From contig NZ_JAVJSE010000033.1 in the NCBI RefSeq assembly GCF_040219615.1, positions 1-64,000 on the forward strand: a stretch of 64,000 nucleotides of DNA, written 5' to 3'. The stretch is from Thalassobaculum_A sp040219615. Lineage in GTDB: Bacteria; Pseudomonadota; Alphaproteobacteria; Thalassobaculales; Thalassobaculaceae. The notes beneath the pieces are model-generated. The model made no database searches and had not been told where the DNA came from. It saw nothing but the letters and a program-made list of their open reading frames with translations. Made by a program: the position numbers and the translations under genes. This document shows, one piece after another, positions 43,679 through 51,858 of this stretch. The number at the start of each line of letters is the position of its first letter. Position 1 is the first letter of the stretch.

Positions 43679-43932
43679 TGGCGGAGACCGCGAAACCGCG
43701 GCTGGCGGTGTCGGGCGCGTCGGTCGGCTCCGGCGTGCTGGCGGCTTGGGTGTGGAACGCCGCGGTGCCCGAGGTGCCGATGCCGGCCGAGGTCGCCGCC
43801 GTGGTCGGGGCCGTCATCGCGCCGCTGTTCGACGTGGTGGTCGCCCTGCGCGATGCGGCGCTCGCCCGGATCGCCGGGGGCGGCACCGCGGCCGCCGGCC
43901 CGCTACCGGCCCCGCCGGCAGGTCAGCGGTGA
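43678..43932 (+). CDS. Small membrane protein, holin candidate
   Basis: The 84-residue protein has two hydrophobic segments (about residues 14-30 and 38-60), separated by VPEVPMPAE, and a short Gly/Pro/Ala tail. Size and topology suit a class II holin. Its stop lies inside the 3' end of the convergent host gene (10-base overlap), marking the right edge of the phage cluster. Confidence 0.62.
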   Translation: MAETAKPRLAVSGASVGSGVLAAWVWNAAVPEVPMPAEVAAVVGAVIAPLFDVVVALRDAALARIAGGGTAAAGPLPAPPAGQR

Positions 43933-44609
43933 TTCCCGAACACCAGGGCGTAGCGCCCGAGGTCGACCGCCGCCGACGCCACGCCGTGATCGGCCAGCCG
44001 GTCGTCGCCGAAGCCGGCGTCGAGGGCCGCGCCGACGATCGACGGGCTGCTGCCGTCCAGCAGCACGACCCATTCCTGGCGAAGGTCGTCGGGCACGGGC
44101 TTGCCCTGGGCGCGCAGGCCGACCGCCACCACCTCTAGGTCGTTCTCCAGCAGCACCGCGCCGTGCATGCCGGGCCGTGACGCCAGTTCGGGCAACACGC
44201 GATCGCGCAGGATCTCGCGCAGATCCTGCTTGGCCTCGTCGGGCGGAAAGAACCGGGCGAGGCCGGTCGCTCCCGAGATGCCGTGCGCCAGGTCGACGGT
44301 GCAGGCGAGGGTCAGCCGGTCGAAATGGGTGAACCGCGCCATCACCCGCTTCGACCAGTCGGACTGGTCGCCGAGCAGCTTCATGTACTCCGGGGCGCAA
44401 AGGTCCTGGACCATGCCGGTCTCGTAGGACGCGAAATACTTCACCCGGGTCGCCGGGTCGGCCGCCACGTAGCGCCGGGCCCGCCGGAAGCCCGGCATGA
44501 ACACCCGCTCGTCGATGTGCTCCCGATTGTACCACTCGTTGAAGTCCAACTCGTGCTCCGGTGCCACTTCCGTGAAGGTCAGCAGCATGCCGGTCCCGAG
44601 CAATCCCAT
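43923..44609 (-). CDS. Dimeric alpha/beta-barrel-like protein of unknown function
   Basis: The 228-residue protein begins LLTFTEVAPEHELDFNEWYN and REHIDERVFMPGFRRARRYV, the pattern of EthD/antibiotic-monooxygenase-type ferredoxin-like barrels, apparently present twice in tandem. Such proteins act in degradation of small organics. It lies 39 bases downstream of the FAH-family gene on the same strand, so it is probably the last gene of that catabolic operon. Confidence 0.7.
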   Translation of the reverse strand: MGLLGTGMLLTFTEVAPEHELDFNEWYNREHIDERVFMPGFRRARRYVAADPATRVKYFASYETGMVQDLCAPEYMKLLGDQSDWSKRVMARFTHFDRLTLACTVDLAHGISGATGLARFFPPDEAKQDLREILRDRVLPELASRPGMHGAVLLENDLEVVAVGLRAQGKPVPDDLRQEWVVLLDGSSPSIVGAALDAGFGDDRLADHGVASAAVDLGRYALVFGNHR

Positions 44610-44648
44610 GGTCGTCTCCCGATACTGGTACCCGGCCTGGCCGGGGCG

Positions 44649-45527
44649 TCAGTCCTCAATGAAGCAGGTAGCCTGCGGTTCCGCGATCACCGGATTCTCG
44701 ATATGCCCGAGCCCGTCGATCTCGACCCGCACCACGTCGCCCGGCTGCAGGTAGCGCTTCGGCGCGAAGCCCTCGCCGACGCCGGGCGGCGTGCCGGTGG
44801 TGATGACGTCGCCCGGCTCCAGGGTGACCGCCTGGCTCAGCAGCGCGATCAGGTCGGCGCAGCCGAAGATCATCTCCGCGGTCGAGGAGCTCTGCCGGAT
44901 CTCGCCGTTGACGGTGGTGCGGATCGCCAGGGCCTGCGGGTCCGGGACCGCGTCGGCGGTGGTGATCCACGGACCGAACGGCCCGGTGGTGTCGAAGCTC
45001 TTGGGGATCACGACCTGGGGCGTCAGGTTGACCCATTCGCGAACGGTCAGGTCGTTGACCACCACATAGCCGGCAACCACCTCCAGCGCCCGTTCCTTCG
45101 GGACGTGCCGGCAGCGCCTGCCGATCACCATACCGAGCTCGCCCTCGTAGTCGAGGGTGTCCGAGACCCGCGGCCGGTGCACCGGGTCGTAGGGGCCGTT
45201 GATGCAACTCGTCGTCTTGGCGAAGGTCGACGGGAATGCCGGGGTGGCGGCGCCGAGCTCCTTGATGTGGTCGGCGAAGTTCAGGCCGACCGCCAGGAAC
45301 TTGCCGGGCCGGAGCACCGGCGCCTCCAACCTGACCTCGGCCAGCGGCCGGCGCGGCGCGGAGGCCAGGGCGCGGTCGAGGGCGGCGCGGCCGGCCGGGC
45401 CGAGCTTCAGAAACGCGGTCATGTCGGCCGGGATCGACGGATCGACTGCGGAAACGTCGGCGATGCGGTCGTCCTCGACCACCCCGATCCGGGTCCGGCC
45501 CCCCTCGGTGAAGGTCGCCAGCTTCAT
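44649..45527 (-). CDS. Fumarylacetoacetate hydrolase-family protein
   Basis: The 292-residue protein has the FAH metal site: AVGLNFADHIKELG early, then DYEGELGMVIG with the acidic ligands, VVNDLTVREW, and the C-terminal TTGTPPGVGEGFAP. Family members hydrolyse or decarboxylate 2-oxo acids from aromatic-ring degradation (HpaG/HpcE, ureidoglycolate-lyase-like, oxaloacetate decarboxylase-like). Which of these applies is not clear. It is second in a three-gene operon. Confidence 0.9.
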   Translation of the reverse strand: MKLATFTEGGRTRIGVVEDDRIADVSAVDPSIPADMTAFLKLGPAGRAALDRALASAPRRPLAEVRLEAPVLRPGKFLAVGLNFADHIKELGAATPAFPSTFAKTTSCINGPYDPVHRPRVSDTLDYEGELGMVIGRRCRHVPKERALEVVAGYVVVNDLTVREWVNLTPQVVIPKSFDTTGPFGPWITTADAVPDPQALAIRTTVNGEIRQSSSTAEMIFGCADLIALLSQAVTLEPGDVITTGTPPGVGEGFAPKRYLQPGDVVRVEIDGLGHIENPVIAEPQATCFIED

Positions 45528-45537
45528 CCTGTCCTCC

Positions 45538-46347
45538 TCACGCGGTCAGCCTTTCGCAGAAGGCCTTCAGTGCCATGCCCTCGGCGCCGCCGAGCCGGCG
45601 CGCGATGTCGTTGACGCGGCTCAGCACGCCGTGCTCGTAGCTGGAGCGGGCGTCGCCGATGCGGGCGGTCATGGCGCCGACGGTCCCGGCGGCGATGCCA
45701 CGCTCGTCGAGTGCCGGCAGGCGCGAGAACCCGCCGTCGTCGGCGCCGCCGCCGGCATCGTTGAAGAAGGCCGCGTACCCGTCGATCTTCATCGCCGCCG
45801 CCTTCTCGCTCCCGAGAATACCGCCGTGCGATCCGGAGACGACGACCTGGCCGACGTCGCCGGGCCCGACCAGCGAGATCGAATCGACCAGCACGACTCG
45901 GCGGCCGCCCGGCCCGGCGGGAAACTCGAAACGGGCCTCCTCGTAGGCCGGGACCGGCTTGCCGGACAATACCGCCCGGGTCATCGCGGCCGCAGCCTCC
46001 GCACAGGGCATGCCGGAACGGACGCCCAACGCCTCGGCGGTCCGGTTCGCGGCCGAGATGATTCCGCGGGCGAGCATGTCGTCGCCGTTGCCGATCCGGG
46101 CCGACATGGTGTCGATGGCGGCATAAGGGATCCCGAGGGCTTCGCAGTAGTCGAGCCCGCCGATGCCGGCGTCGTCCATGCCGCGCCCGGCGTCGTTCAG
46201 GATCACGCCCCGTACCCCGGCCTTGACCGCACAGTAGGCGGCATAGACGCCGCCGTGCGAGCCGGCCACCAGCACCGCGTGCTTCCAGGCATCGGTCGGC
46301 CGCGTCACCGTGTCGGCCGCGACCACGCCGGCCACCAAGTCGCCCAT
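45538..46347 (-). CDS. Internally duplicated protein of unknown function
   Basis: The 269-residue protein starts at ATG 46347 with GGGAGG upstream. Its two halves are clearly homologous: GSHGGVYAAYCAVKAGVRGV with NDAGRGMDDAG and MSARIG in the first, GSHGGILGSEKAAAMKIDGY with NDAGGGADDGG and MTARIG in the second. The repeated GSHGG and NDAGxGxDDxG motifs look like paired active or binding sites of a two-fold domain. I do not recognise a named family. It precedes the FAH gene by 10 bases, so it probably acts in the same catabolic pathway. Confidence 0.78.
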   Translation of the reverse strand: MGDLVAGVVAADTVTRPTDAWKHAVLVAGSHGGVYAAYCAVKAGVRGVILNDAGRGMDDAGIGGLDYCEALGIPYAAIDTMSARIGNGDDMLARGIISAANRTAEALGVRSGMPCAEAAAAMTRAVLSGKPVPAYEEARFEFPAGPGGRRVVLVDSISLVGPGDVGQVVVSGSHGGILGSEKAAAMKIDGYAAFFNDAGGGADDGGFSRLPALDERGIAAGTVGAMTARIGDARSSYEHGVLSRVNDIARRLGGAEGMALKAFCERLTA

Positions 46348-46433
46348 GCTTCCCTCCCGCCGGGACGGGCGAGCCGGACGGCCGCCCGAGATTTTCGCCC
46401 ATCCTGGCGGGTGCGGGCGGACCGGTCCAGGGA

Positions 46434-47264
46434 TCAGTTCTGCGGCCACTGCCGGCGGGCGATGGCGTCCGGCAACGCGAGCACATCCTCGCGCAGCCAG
46501 CCCTTGTACCGGGAGTCGGGCATGGTCTCGAGGATCGGCGTGTCTGCGTCGATGAGCGGCAGGACCGTCGCCGCGCTCTCCCACATCGCGCCCTCGGCCG
46601 CCGCCTTCGCGATGCCGACGAGATAGCCGAGCCGCTCACCCTCGGCCCGGGGGAACCGGACAATGAGCGCGAGTGCCTCATCGAACTGCCTCGTGGCGAT
46701 CGCAAGACGCCCCTGCCTGGCGAACCCGGTAACTGCCAGCGTCCGGCCGCCGACGATGCTCAGCTGCGAGCTGTAGTGCGCGATGATCCGCTCGAAGGCG
46801 GTCATCGAGGCGTCGAGGTCCGTGTCGAATCCGGCTTCAGCCTGCAGGAACATCAGGGTGGCGAACGGTTCCAGATAGGCTCCGCCGCTCCCATGCGCGA
46901 GGGCCGTCTCGAACGTCGACATCTGGGCCCTCAGGATGACGTCTCCGGCCTGATCGGGGGCGTCGAGCTGGAACAGCCGGCAGGCGGCGAGTCGGCTGCC
47001 GTGGAGGCGCCAGCCCGGATCCCGGTCATCGAGCGACTGTGCGGCGAAGTCGTTCAGGCGGATGATCGTCCCGGCCCGGATCTCGGGCGACGCGGCTGTA
47101 GACGGGTCGAGGCAGACGACAGTGTCGGCATATGCCGGGTTCCCGCAGGACCGGGCCAGGAAGCGAATCCCGCACGGCTCCTCGTACCGGGCGTGCGCCA
47201 TGCTTGCGGACAGCGCCATCCAGCAGGATGCGAGGATTGCCAGTCCCCTGCGGACAGATCTCAT
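46434..47264 (-). CDS. Secreted helical-repeat protein of unknown function
   Basis: The 276-residue protein starts at ATG 47264 with AGGGAG upstream. It has a Sec signal peptide ending SMAHA-RYEE. The mature N-terminal part has cysteines (EPCGIRF, ARSCGN, VVCLD, AACRLF) that could form disulfides. The rest is a series of helices of TPR/SEL1 character (AYLEPFATLMFLQAEAGFDT, GRLAIATRQFDEALALIVRF). A periplasmic role is predicted; no function is known. Confidence 0.72.
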   Translation of the reverse strand: MRSVRRGLAILASCWMALSASMAHARYEEPCGIRFLARSCGNPAYADTVVCLDPSTAASPEIRAGTIIRLNDFAAQSLDDRDPGWRLHGSRLAACRLFQLDAPDQAGDVILRAQMSTFETALAHGSGGAYLEPFATLMFLQAEAGFDTDLDASMTAFERIIAHYSSQLSIVGGRTLAVTGFARQGRLAIATRQFDEALALIVRFPRAEGERLGYLVGIAKAAAEGAMWESAATVLPLIDADTPILETMPDSRYKGWLREDVLALPDAIARRQWPQN

Positions 47265-47493
47265 CGGAATGGCTCCCTGGTCGAACTTGGACGCGGGCCG
47301 GGCGGCCCTCACGCCAGCGGTCTCCTGCTTCGGGCGTTCGACAACCCAAGGACGAATATACTGTCCGATATGACCTTCATTGTCTCGCCCTGGCCGGCCG
47401 GCCTGCGACACGACTATTGGAACGGTCAGGGGCGGTTTCGCACGGAGAAGTCCCGCGTGCCGGCCGGGCGGTTGCTGAAGCGGAGCCGTCGGT

Positions 47494-47961
47494 TCAGGGA
47501 CGGCCGCGATAGATCGGCACGTCCTGCGGCGGGATCCACAGGCCGCGCGGCGGTTCGCCGGACTGGTAGAAGACGTCGATCGGCATGCCGCCGCGCGGAT
47601 ACCAGTAGCCGCCGATCCGCAGCCATTTCGGGCTCAGCAGCGACTCCAGGCGCTTGGCGATGTCGACCGTGCAGCCCTCATGGAAGGCGCCGTGGTTGCG
47701 GAACGCGCCGAGGTACAGCTTCAGCGACTTGCTCTCGACCAGCCAGCCCGACGGCACGTAGTCGATCATCAGGAAGGCAAAGTCCGGCTGGCCGGTCACC
47801 GGGCACAGCGAGGTGAACTCCGGCGCGGTGAACCGCACCACGTAGTCGGTGCCCGGATGCGGGTTCGCCACCTTCTCCAGCACCGCCCGCTCGGGCGATT
47901 CCGGCATCCGGGTGTCGCCCCCGAGTTGGGTGAGGTTGCGGTAGATGGTCTCGTCGGTCAT
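47494..47961 (-). CDS. queF: 7-cyano-7-deazaguanine (preQ0) reductase
   Basis: This NADPH-dependent enzyme converts preQ0 to preQ1 in queuosine biosynthesis. The 155-residue length marks the short, type I form. The catalytic Cys is in FTSLCPVTGQPDF, followed by VESKSLKLYLGAFRNHGAFH and the Glu in FHEGC. The start at ATG 47961 overlaps the stop of queG (ATGA), so translation is coupled. It is the last gene of the queuosine operon. Confidence 0.95.
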   Translation of the reverse strand: MTDETIYRNLTQLGGDTRMPESPERAVLEKVANPHPGTDYVVRFTAPEFTSLCPVTGQPDFAFLMIDYVPSGWLVESKSLKLYLGAFRNHGAFHEGCTVDIAKRLESLLSPKWLRIGGYWYPRGGMPIDVFYQSGEPPRGLWIPPQDVPIYRGRP

Positions 47962-49091
47962 CGGTCGTCTCCCAAGGGCGCGCCGGCGAGGGCGGCGCGC
48001 CACTCCGCCGCCACCTCCACGTCGGGCTCTGTATCCGCGAGATCGGCACGCCGGCGCAAGGTGTCCGGTGCCAACCGACCGAGCGCCCAGACCGCCATGC
48101 CGCGGACCAGGGGGCTGTCGTCGCCGAGCAGCCGTTCCACCACCGAAACGACCGAACTGTCATCCGAGTTGCCGAGAGCGACCAGGACGTTGCGGACGAA
48201 CCGGTCGCGCCCGGTGCGCTTGATCGGCGAGCCGGCGAAGCGGGCTCGGAAGCCGGCGTCGTCGAGAACCGCCAGCTCCGAGAGCAGCGGCAGGGTCAGG
48301 TCGTCGCGCGGCACGAAGGCGAGTTCCCGTGTCGCGGCGGCGAACTTGTTCCACGGACAGACCGCCAGGCAGTCGTCGCAGCCGTAGATCCGGTTGCCGA
48401 TTGCGGCGCGGAACTCGGACGGTATCGGGCCCTTGTGCTCGATCGTCAGGTAGCTGATGCAGCGCCGGGCATCCAGGGTGTAGGGGGTCGGGAAGGCGTC
48501 GGTCGGGCAGATGTCCAGGCAGCGCCGGCAGGACCCGCAATGGTCGGCCTCGGGCGCGTCGGGCGCCAGGTCGAGGGTGGTGAACACCTCGCCCAGGAAC
48601 AGCCAGGAGCCGAACTCGCGGCTGACCAGGTTGGTGTGCTTGCCCTGCCAGCCGATGCCGGCGCGGGCGGCCAGCGGCTTTTCCAGGACTGGGGCGGTGT
48701 CGACGAATACCTTCACCTCGGCCGCCAGGTCCTCATGGATCCAGCGCGCCAGCCGTTTCAGGCGCTTCTTCAGCAGGTCGTGATAGTCCTTGTTGCGGGC
48801 ATAGACGGCGATGGCGCCGCGGTCCCGTCGCGCCAGGTCGTCGAGCGGATCGTGCCCGGGCCCGTAGTTGGCGGCGCAGACGATGACGCTGCGGGCGTCC
48901 GGCCACAACGCCGCCGGGTCGCGCCGCCGCTCCGCGGTGTCGGCCATCCAGGTCATCCCGCCGTGCTCGCCGCCGGCGACGAAGGCGTCCAGCCGCGCCT
49001 GCTCGCGTGCGCCGACCGCGGCCGGCGCGATGCCGACGGCGTCGAAGCCCAGGCTGCGGGCCTCGGCCTTGATGCGGGTTACAAGATCCAT
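47958..49091 (-). CDS. queG: Epoxyqueuosine reductase
   Basis: This cobalamin- and iron-sulfur-dependent enzyme reduces epoxyqueuosine in tRNA to queuosine, the last step of the pathway. The 377-residue protein has two 4Fe-4S clusters, CGSCRRCLDICPTDAF and CDDCLAVCPWN, and the expected ARAGIGWQGKHTNLV segment. A C-terminal HEAT-like repeat (LLGDDSPLVRGMAVWALGRL) would bind the tRNA anticodon loop. It overlaps queF by four bases and is preceded after 26 bases by an unknown gene. Confidence 0.95.
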   Translation of the reverse strand: MDLVTRIKAEARSLGFDAVGIAPAAVGAREQARLDAFVAGGEHGGMTWMADTAERRRDPAALWPDARSVIVCAANYGPGHDPLDDLARRDRGAIAVYARNKDYHDLLKKRLKRLARWIHEDLAAEVKVFVDTAPVLEKPLAARAGIGWQGKHTNLVSREFGSWLFLGEVFTTLDLAPDAPEADHCGSCRRCLDICPTDAFPTPYTLDARRCISYLTIEHKGPIPSEFRAAIGNRIYGCDDCLAVCPWNKFAAATRELAFVPRDDLTLPLLSELAVLDDAGFRARFAGSPIKRTGRDRFVRNVLVALGNSDDSSVVSVVERLLGDDSPLVRGMAVWALGRLAPDTLRRRADLADTEPDVEVAAEWRAALAGAPLGDDR

Positions 49092-49117
49092 TTCGGATAC
49101 CTGGTAACGCCGAGCCT

Positions 49118-49624
49118 TCAAGGCGAGAACAGCAGGTCGATCTGCTTCTGGTCGAGGCGGAACACCGTGCCGTTGATGACGCCGCCGATCCGTTCCTGCA
49201 ACTCGCGGATCCCCTTCATGTGCTCCTCGACCCGGGTCCGGAGTTCCTCCTCGCCGGCGGTTCCGACCAGCTGGCTGAGCTCCGTAATGGCCCGCAGGAT
49301 CAGTGCGTCGACGGCGGCGACCAGCTCCTCGAAGGCCTCGATGTATTCCTTCGGTGCGTTCTTGTAGGCCCAGATCGCCAGCTCCCTGTCGGAAAACACG
49401 CTGGCCGCGAAGTGCTCGACATAGGAGGCCGGCTTCCATTCGAGTGCCTCCTCGATGATCTCCGGCATGTCCGGGACCATTTCGAGGACCATGACGACTT
49501 CGTTGAAATGATTCAGGTAGTCCGTGGCCAGCAGCGAGGTGGCATTGATGTTGGTCCCCCGCACCAGCAGCCGGTAGGTGCGGGTCAGGCGGAATTTGTC
49601 TTCGAGGCCGGGGTTTTGCGACAT
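49118..49624 (-). CDS. Unknown protein inside the queuosine operon
   Basis: The 168-residue protein is acidic and helical (MVPDMPEIIEEALEWKPASY, FEELVAAVDALILRAITELS). It has no signal peptide or metal motif, and ends RLDQKQIDLLFSP. I recognise no family. It lies between tgt (75 bases upstream) and queG (26 bases downstream) on the same strand, so co-transcription with the queuosine genes is likely. Confidence 0.75.
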   Translation of the reverse strand: MSQNPGLEDKFRLTRTYRLLVRGTNINATSLLATDYLNHFNEVVMVLEMVPDMPEIIEEALEWKPASYVEHFAASVFSDRELAIWAYKNAPKEYIEAFEELVAAVDALILRAITELSQLVGTAGEEELRTRVEEHMKGIRELQERIGGVINGTVFRLDQKQIDLLFSP

Positions 49625-49699
49625 CGTCCCTCCGTCCCCGTCATTGTCATGAAAACTTTTAACAAAATCCGAAATTCCGACACCGGTTCCCGAGTGGAC

Positions 49700-50824
49700 T
49701 CAGATCGGCGGCAGATCACCGGCCGCCTGCTCGGACGCGAAGCGGGCAGCGAAGTCGTCGATCCCGCCCGCGGCGATCGCACCCCGCAGCCCCGCCATCA
49801 GCTCCTGATAATAATGGAGATTGTGCCAGGTCAGCAGCATCGGTCCGAGGATCTCGTCGGCCTTGGCGAGATGATGCAGGTAGGCCCGGCTGTAACCGGT
49901 GCAGGCCGGGCAGCCGCAGTCGGGGTCGAGGGGACGCGGGTCGGCGGTATGCCGGGCGTTGCGGATGTTGACCGGACCGCGGCGGGTCAGGGCCTGGCCG
50001 GTCCGACCGGAGCGCGACGGCAGCACGCAGTCGAACATGTCGACGCCGCGCCGCACCGCTCCGACCAGGTCGGCCGGTTTGCCGACGCCCATCAGATAGC
50101 GCGGCCGGTCGGCCGGCAGCAGCGGTGCCGTGACGTCGAGCATCCGGAACATCTCGCTCTGGCCCTCGCCGACCGCCAGGCCGCCGATCGCATAGCCGTC
50201 GAACCCGATGCCGGTGAGGGCGGCTGCCGACTCCCGGCGCAAATCGTCGTAGACGCTGCCCTGCACGATCCCGAACAGCGCGTGACCCGGACGATCCTGG
50301 AACGCCGCCCGCGAGCCCTCGGCCCAGCGCATCGACAGCCGCATGCTGTCGGCGGCGGTCCGGTGGTCGGCCGGGAACGGCGTACACTCGTCGAAAGCCA
50401 TGGTGACGTCGGCGCCGAGCAGGCGCTGGATCTCGATCGAGCGGGCCGGGGTGAGGCGGTGCTCGCTGCCGTCGATATGGCTGCGGAAGGTCACGCCCTC
50501 GGCATCGATCTTCCGGCGCCCGGCCAGCGACATCACCTGGAAGCCGCCGGAATCCGTCAGGATCGGCTTCGGCCAGTTCATGAAACTGTGCAGGCCGCCG
50601 AGCTCGGCGATGCGCTCGGCTGTCGGCCGTAGCATCAGGTGGTAGGTGTTGCCGAGCAGGATCTCGGCGCCGGTCTCGGCGACCGATTCCGGGCGCATGG
50701 CCTTGACGGTTGCGGCGGTGCCGACCGGCATGAAGGCCGGGGTCTCCACGCTGCCGTGGGCCAGCGCGATGCGACCTCGGCGGGCGGCACCGTCGGTCGC
50801 CAGCAGCTCGAAGCCGATGGTCAT
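49700..50824 (-). CDS. tgt: tRNA-guanine transglycosylase
   Basis: This enzyme exchanges guanine-34 of GUN-anticodon tRNAs for preQ1. The 374-residue protein shows the catalytic Asp in TDSGGFQVM, the second Asp region FDCVLPSRSGRTGQAL, and the zinc site CGCPACTGYSRAYLHHL, where the distal ligands are Cys and His. Its start (ATG 50824) overlaps the queA stop (ATGA), giving tight coupling. Confidence 0.97.
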   Translation of the reverse strand: MTIGFELLATDGAARRGRIALAHGSVETPAFMPVGTAATVKAMRPESVAETGAEILLGNTYHLMLRPTAERIAELGGLHSFMNWPKPILTDSGGFQVMSLAGRRKIDAEGVTFRSHIDGSEHRLTPARSIEIQRLLGADVTMAFDECTPFPADHRTAADSMRLSMRWAEGSRAAFQDRPGHALFGIVQGSVYDDLRRESAAALTGIGFDGYAIGGLAVGEGQSEMFRMLDVTAPLLPADRPRYLMGVGKPADLVGAVRRGVDMFDCVLPSRSGRTGQALTRRGPVNIRNARHTADPRPLDPDCGCPACTGYSRAYLHHLAKADEILGPMLLTWHNLHYYQELMAGLRGAIAAGGIDDFAARFASEQAAGDLPPI

Positions 50825-51858
50825 GCTTCCTCCCGTGCCAGAAGGCAGGCGTCGCCGTAGGAGAAGAACCGGTAGCCGGCCGCGATGGCGTGGTCGTAGG
50901 CGGCGAGGATGCGCTCGCGCCCGGCGAACGCCGAGACCAGCATCAGCAGGGTGGAACGCGGTAGGTGGAAGTTGGTCAGCAGCATGTCGACGGCCTTGAA
51001 GCGATAGCCCGGGGTGATGAACAGGTCGGTCTCGCCCGACCAGGCCGGCACCGGGCCGTCGCCGCGAGCCGCCGCCTCCAGCACCCGCAGGCTGGTGGTG
51101 CCGGCGGCGACGATCCGGCCGCCGGCGGTCCGGGTCTCGGCGATCGCCGCGGCTGTCTGCGCCGATACCTCGCCCCATTCGCTGTGCATGACGTGGTCGT
51201 CGGTGTCCTCGACCTTGACCGGCAGGAAGGTGCCGGCGCCGACATGCAGGGTGACCAGCGCCCGTCGCACGCCGCGCCCTTCGATCCGGGCCAGCAGGTC
51301 GGGCGTGAAATGCAGGCCGGCGGTCGGGGCCGCGACGGCGCCGTCGCGGGCCGCGAACACGGTCTGGTAGTCGCTGGCGTCGTGCTCGGCCTCGCCGCCG
51401 CGGCGCTTGATGTAGGGTGGCAGCGGCATGCGGCCATGCGCCTCGAGCGCCGCCATCAGCGCCGGTCCGCCACGGTCGAAGGTCAGCTCGACCTCGCCGG
51501 CCTCGCCCTTCGCCGAGACCTCGGCCGCCAGATCCCCCCCGAACGTCAACCGGTCGCCGGGTCGCAGCTTCTTGGCAGGGCGCGCGAACGCCCGCCAGAC
51601 CCGGTCGCCGTCGCGCTTGTGCAGCGTCACCTCGACCCGGGCCTCGCCGCGCCGGCCCTCGAGCCGGGCCGGGATCACCCGGGTATCGTTGGCGACCAGC
51701 AGGTCGCCCGGCCGCAGCAGGTCCGGCAGGTCGGCGACCGTCCGGTCCGCGAGCCCGGATCCGCTCAGGTCCAGCAGCCGGGCGCTGTCGCGCGGCCGGG
51801 CCGGGAAGCGGGCGATCCGCTCCTCGGGCAGGTGGTAGTCGAACAGGTCGACGCGCAT
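50821..51858 (-). CDS. queA: S-adenosylmethionine:tRNA ribosyltransferase-isomerase
   Basis: QueA adds the epoxycyclopentane ring of queuosine from SAM onto preQ1-tRNA. The 345-residue protein starts MRVDLFDYHLPEERIARFPA, the family signature. Further signatures are VANDTRVIPARLEG, APTAGLHFTPDLL and HVGAGTFLPV. It lies between the transporter gene (TGATG overlap at 51856-51860) and tgt. Confidence 0.97.
   Translation of the reverse strand: MRVDLFDYHLPEERIARFPARPRDSARLLDLSGSGLADRTVADLPDLLRPGDLLVANDTRVIPARLEGRRGEARVEVTLHKRDGDRVWRAFARPAKKLRPGDRLTFGGDLAAEVSAKGEAGEVELTFDRGGPALMAALEAHGRMPLPPYIKRRGGEAEHDASDYQTVFAARDGAVAAPTAGLHFTPDLLARIEGRGVRRALVTLHVGAGTFLPVKVEDTDDHVMHSEWGEVSAQTAAAIAETRTAGGRIVAAGTTSLRVLEAAARGDGPVPAWSGETDLFITPGYRFKAVDMLLTNFHLPRSTLLMLVSAFAGRERILAAYDHAIAAGYRFFSYGDACLLAREEA

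Larger units (their letters stand above)
16504..43932 (+). mobile_element. Phage-derived head-tail gene cluster (prophage remnant or GTA-like element)
   Basis: About 27 kb of phage morphogenesis genes run left to right behind a minus-strand S24 repressor. The order is small and large terminase, portal, scaffold, coat, neck, tail tube, chaperone with frameshift, tape measure, tail tip, and small membrane/lipoproteins. I see no integrase, excisionase, replication gene or recognisable endolysin, and no attachment-site repeat between the two ends. The left end abuts the GGDEF/EAL-like gene, and the right end overlaps the 3' end of a host gene by 10 bases (43923-43932). Boundaries are inferred from gene content only. 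Confidence 0.85.

Noticed and set aside
16487..43960. Direct-repeat attachment sites at the ends of the phage cluster
   Set aside because: Comparing by eye the sequence around 16487-16510 with that around 43915-43960 gave no shared core of useful length.
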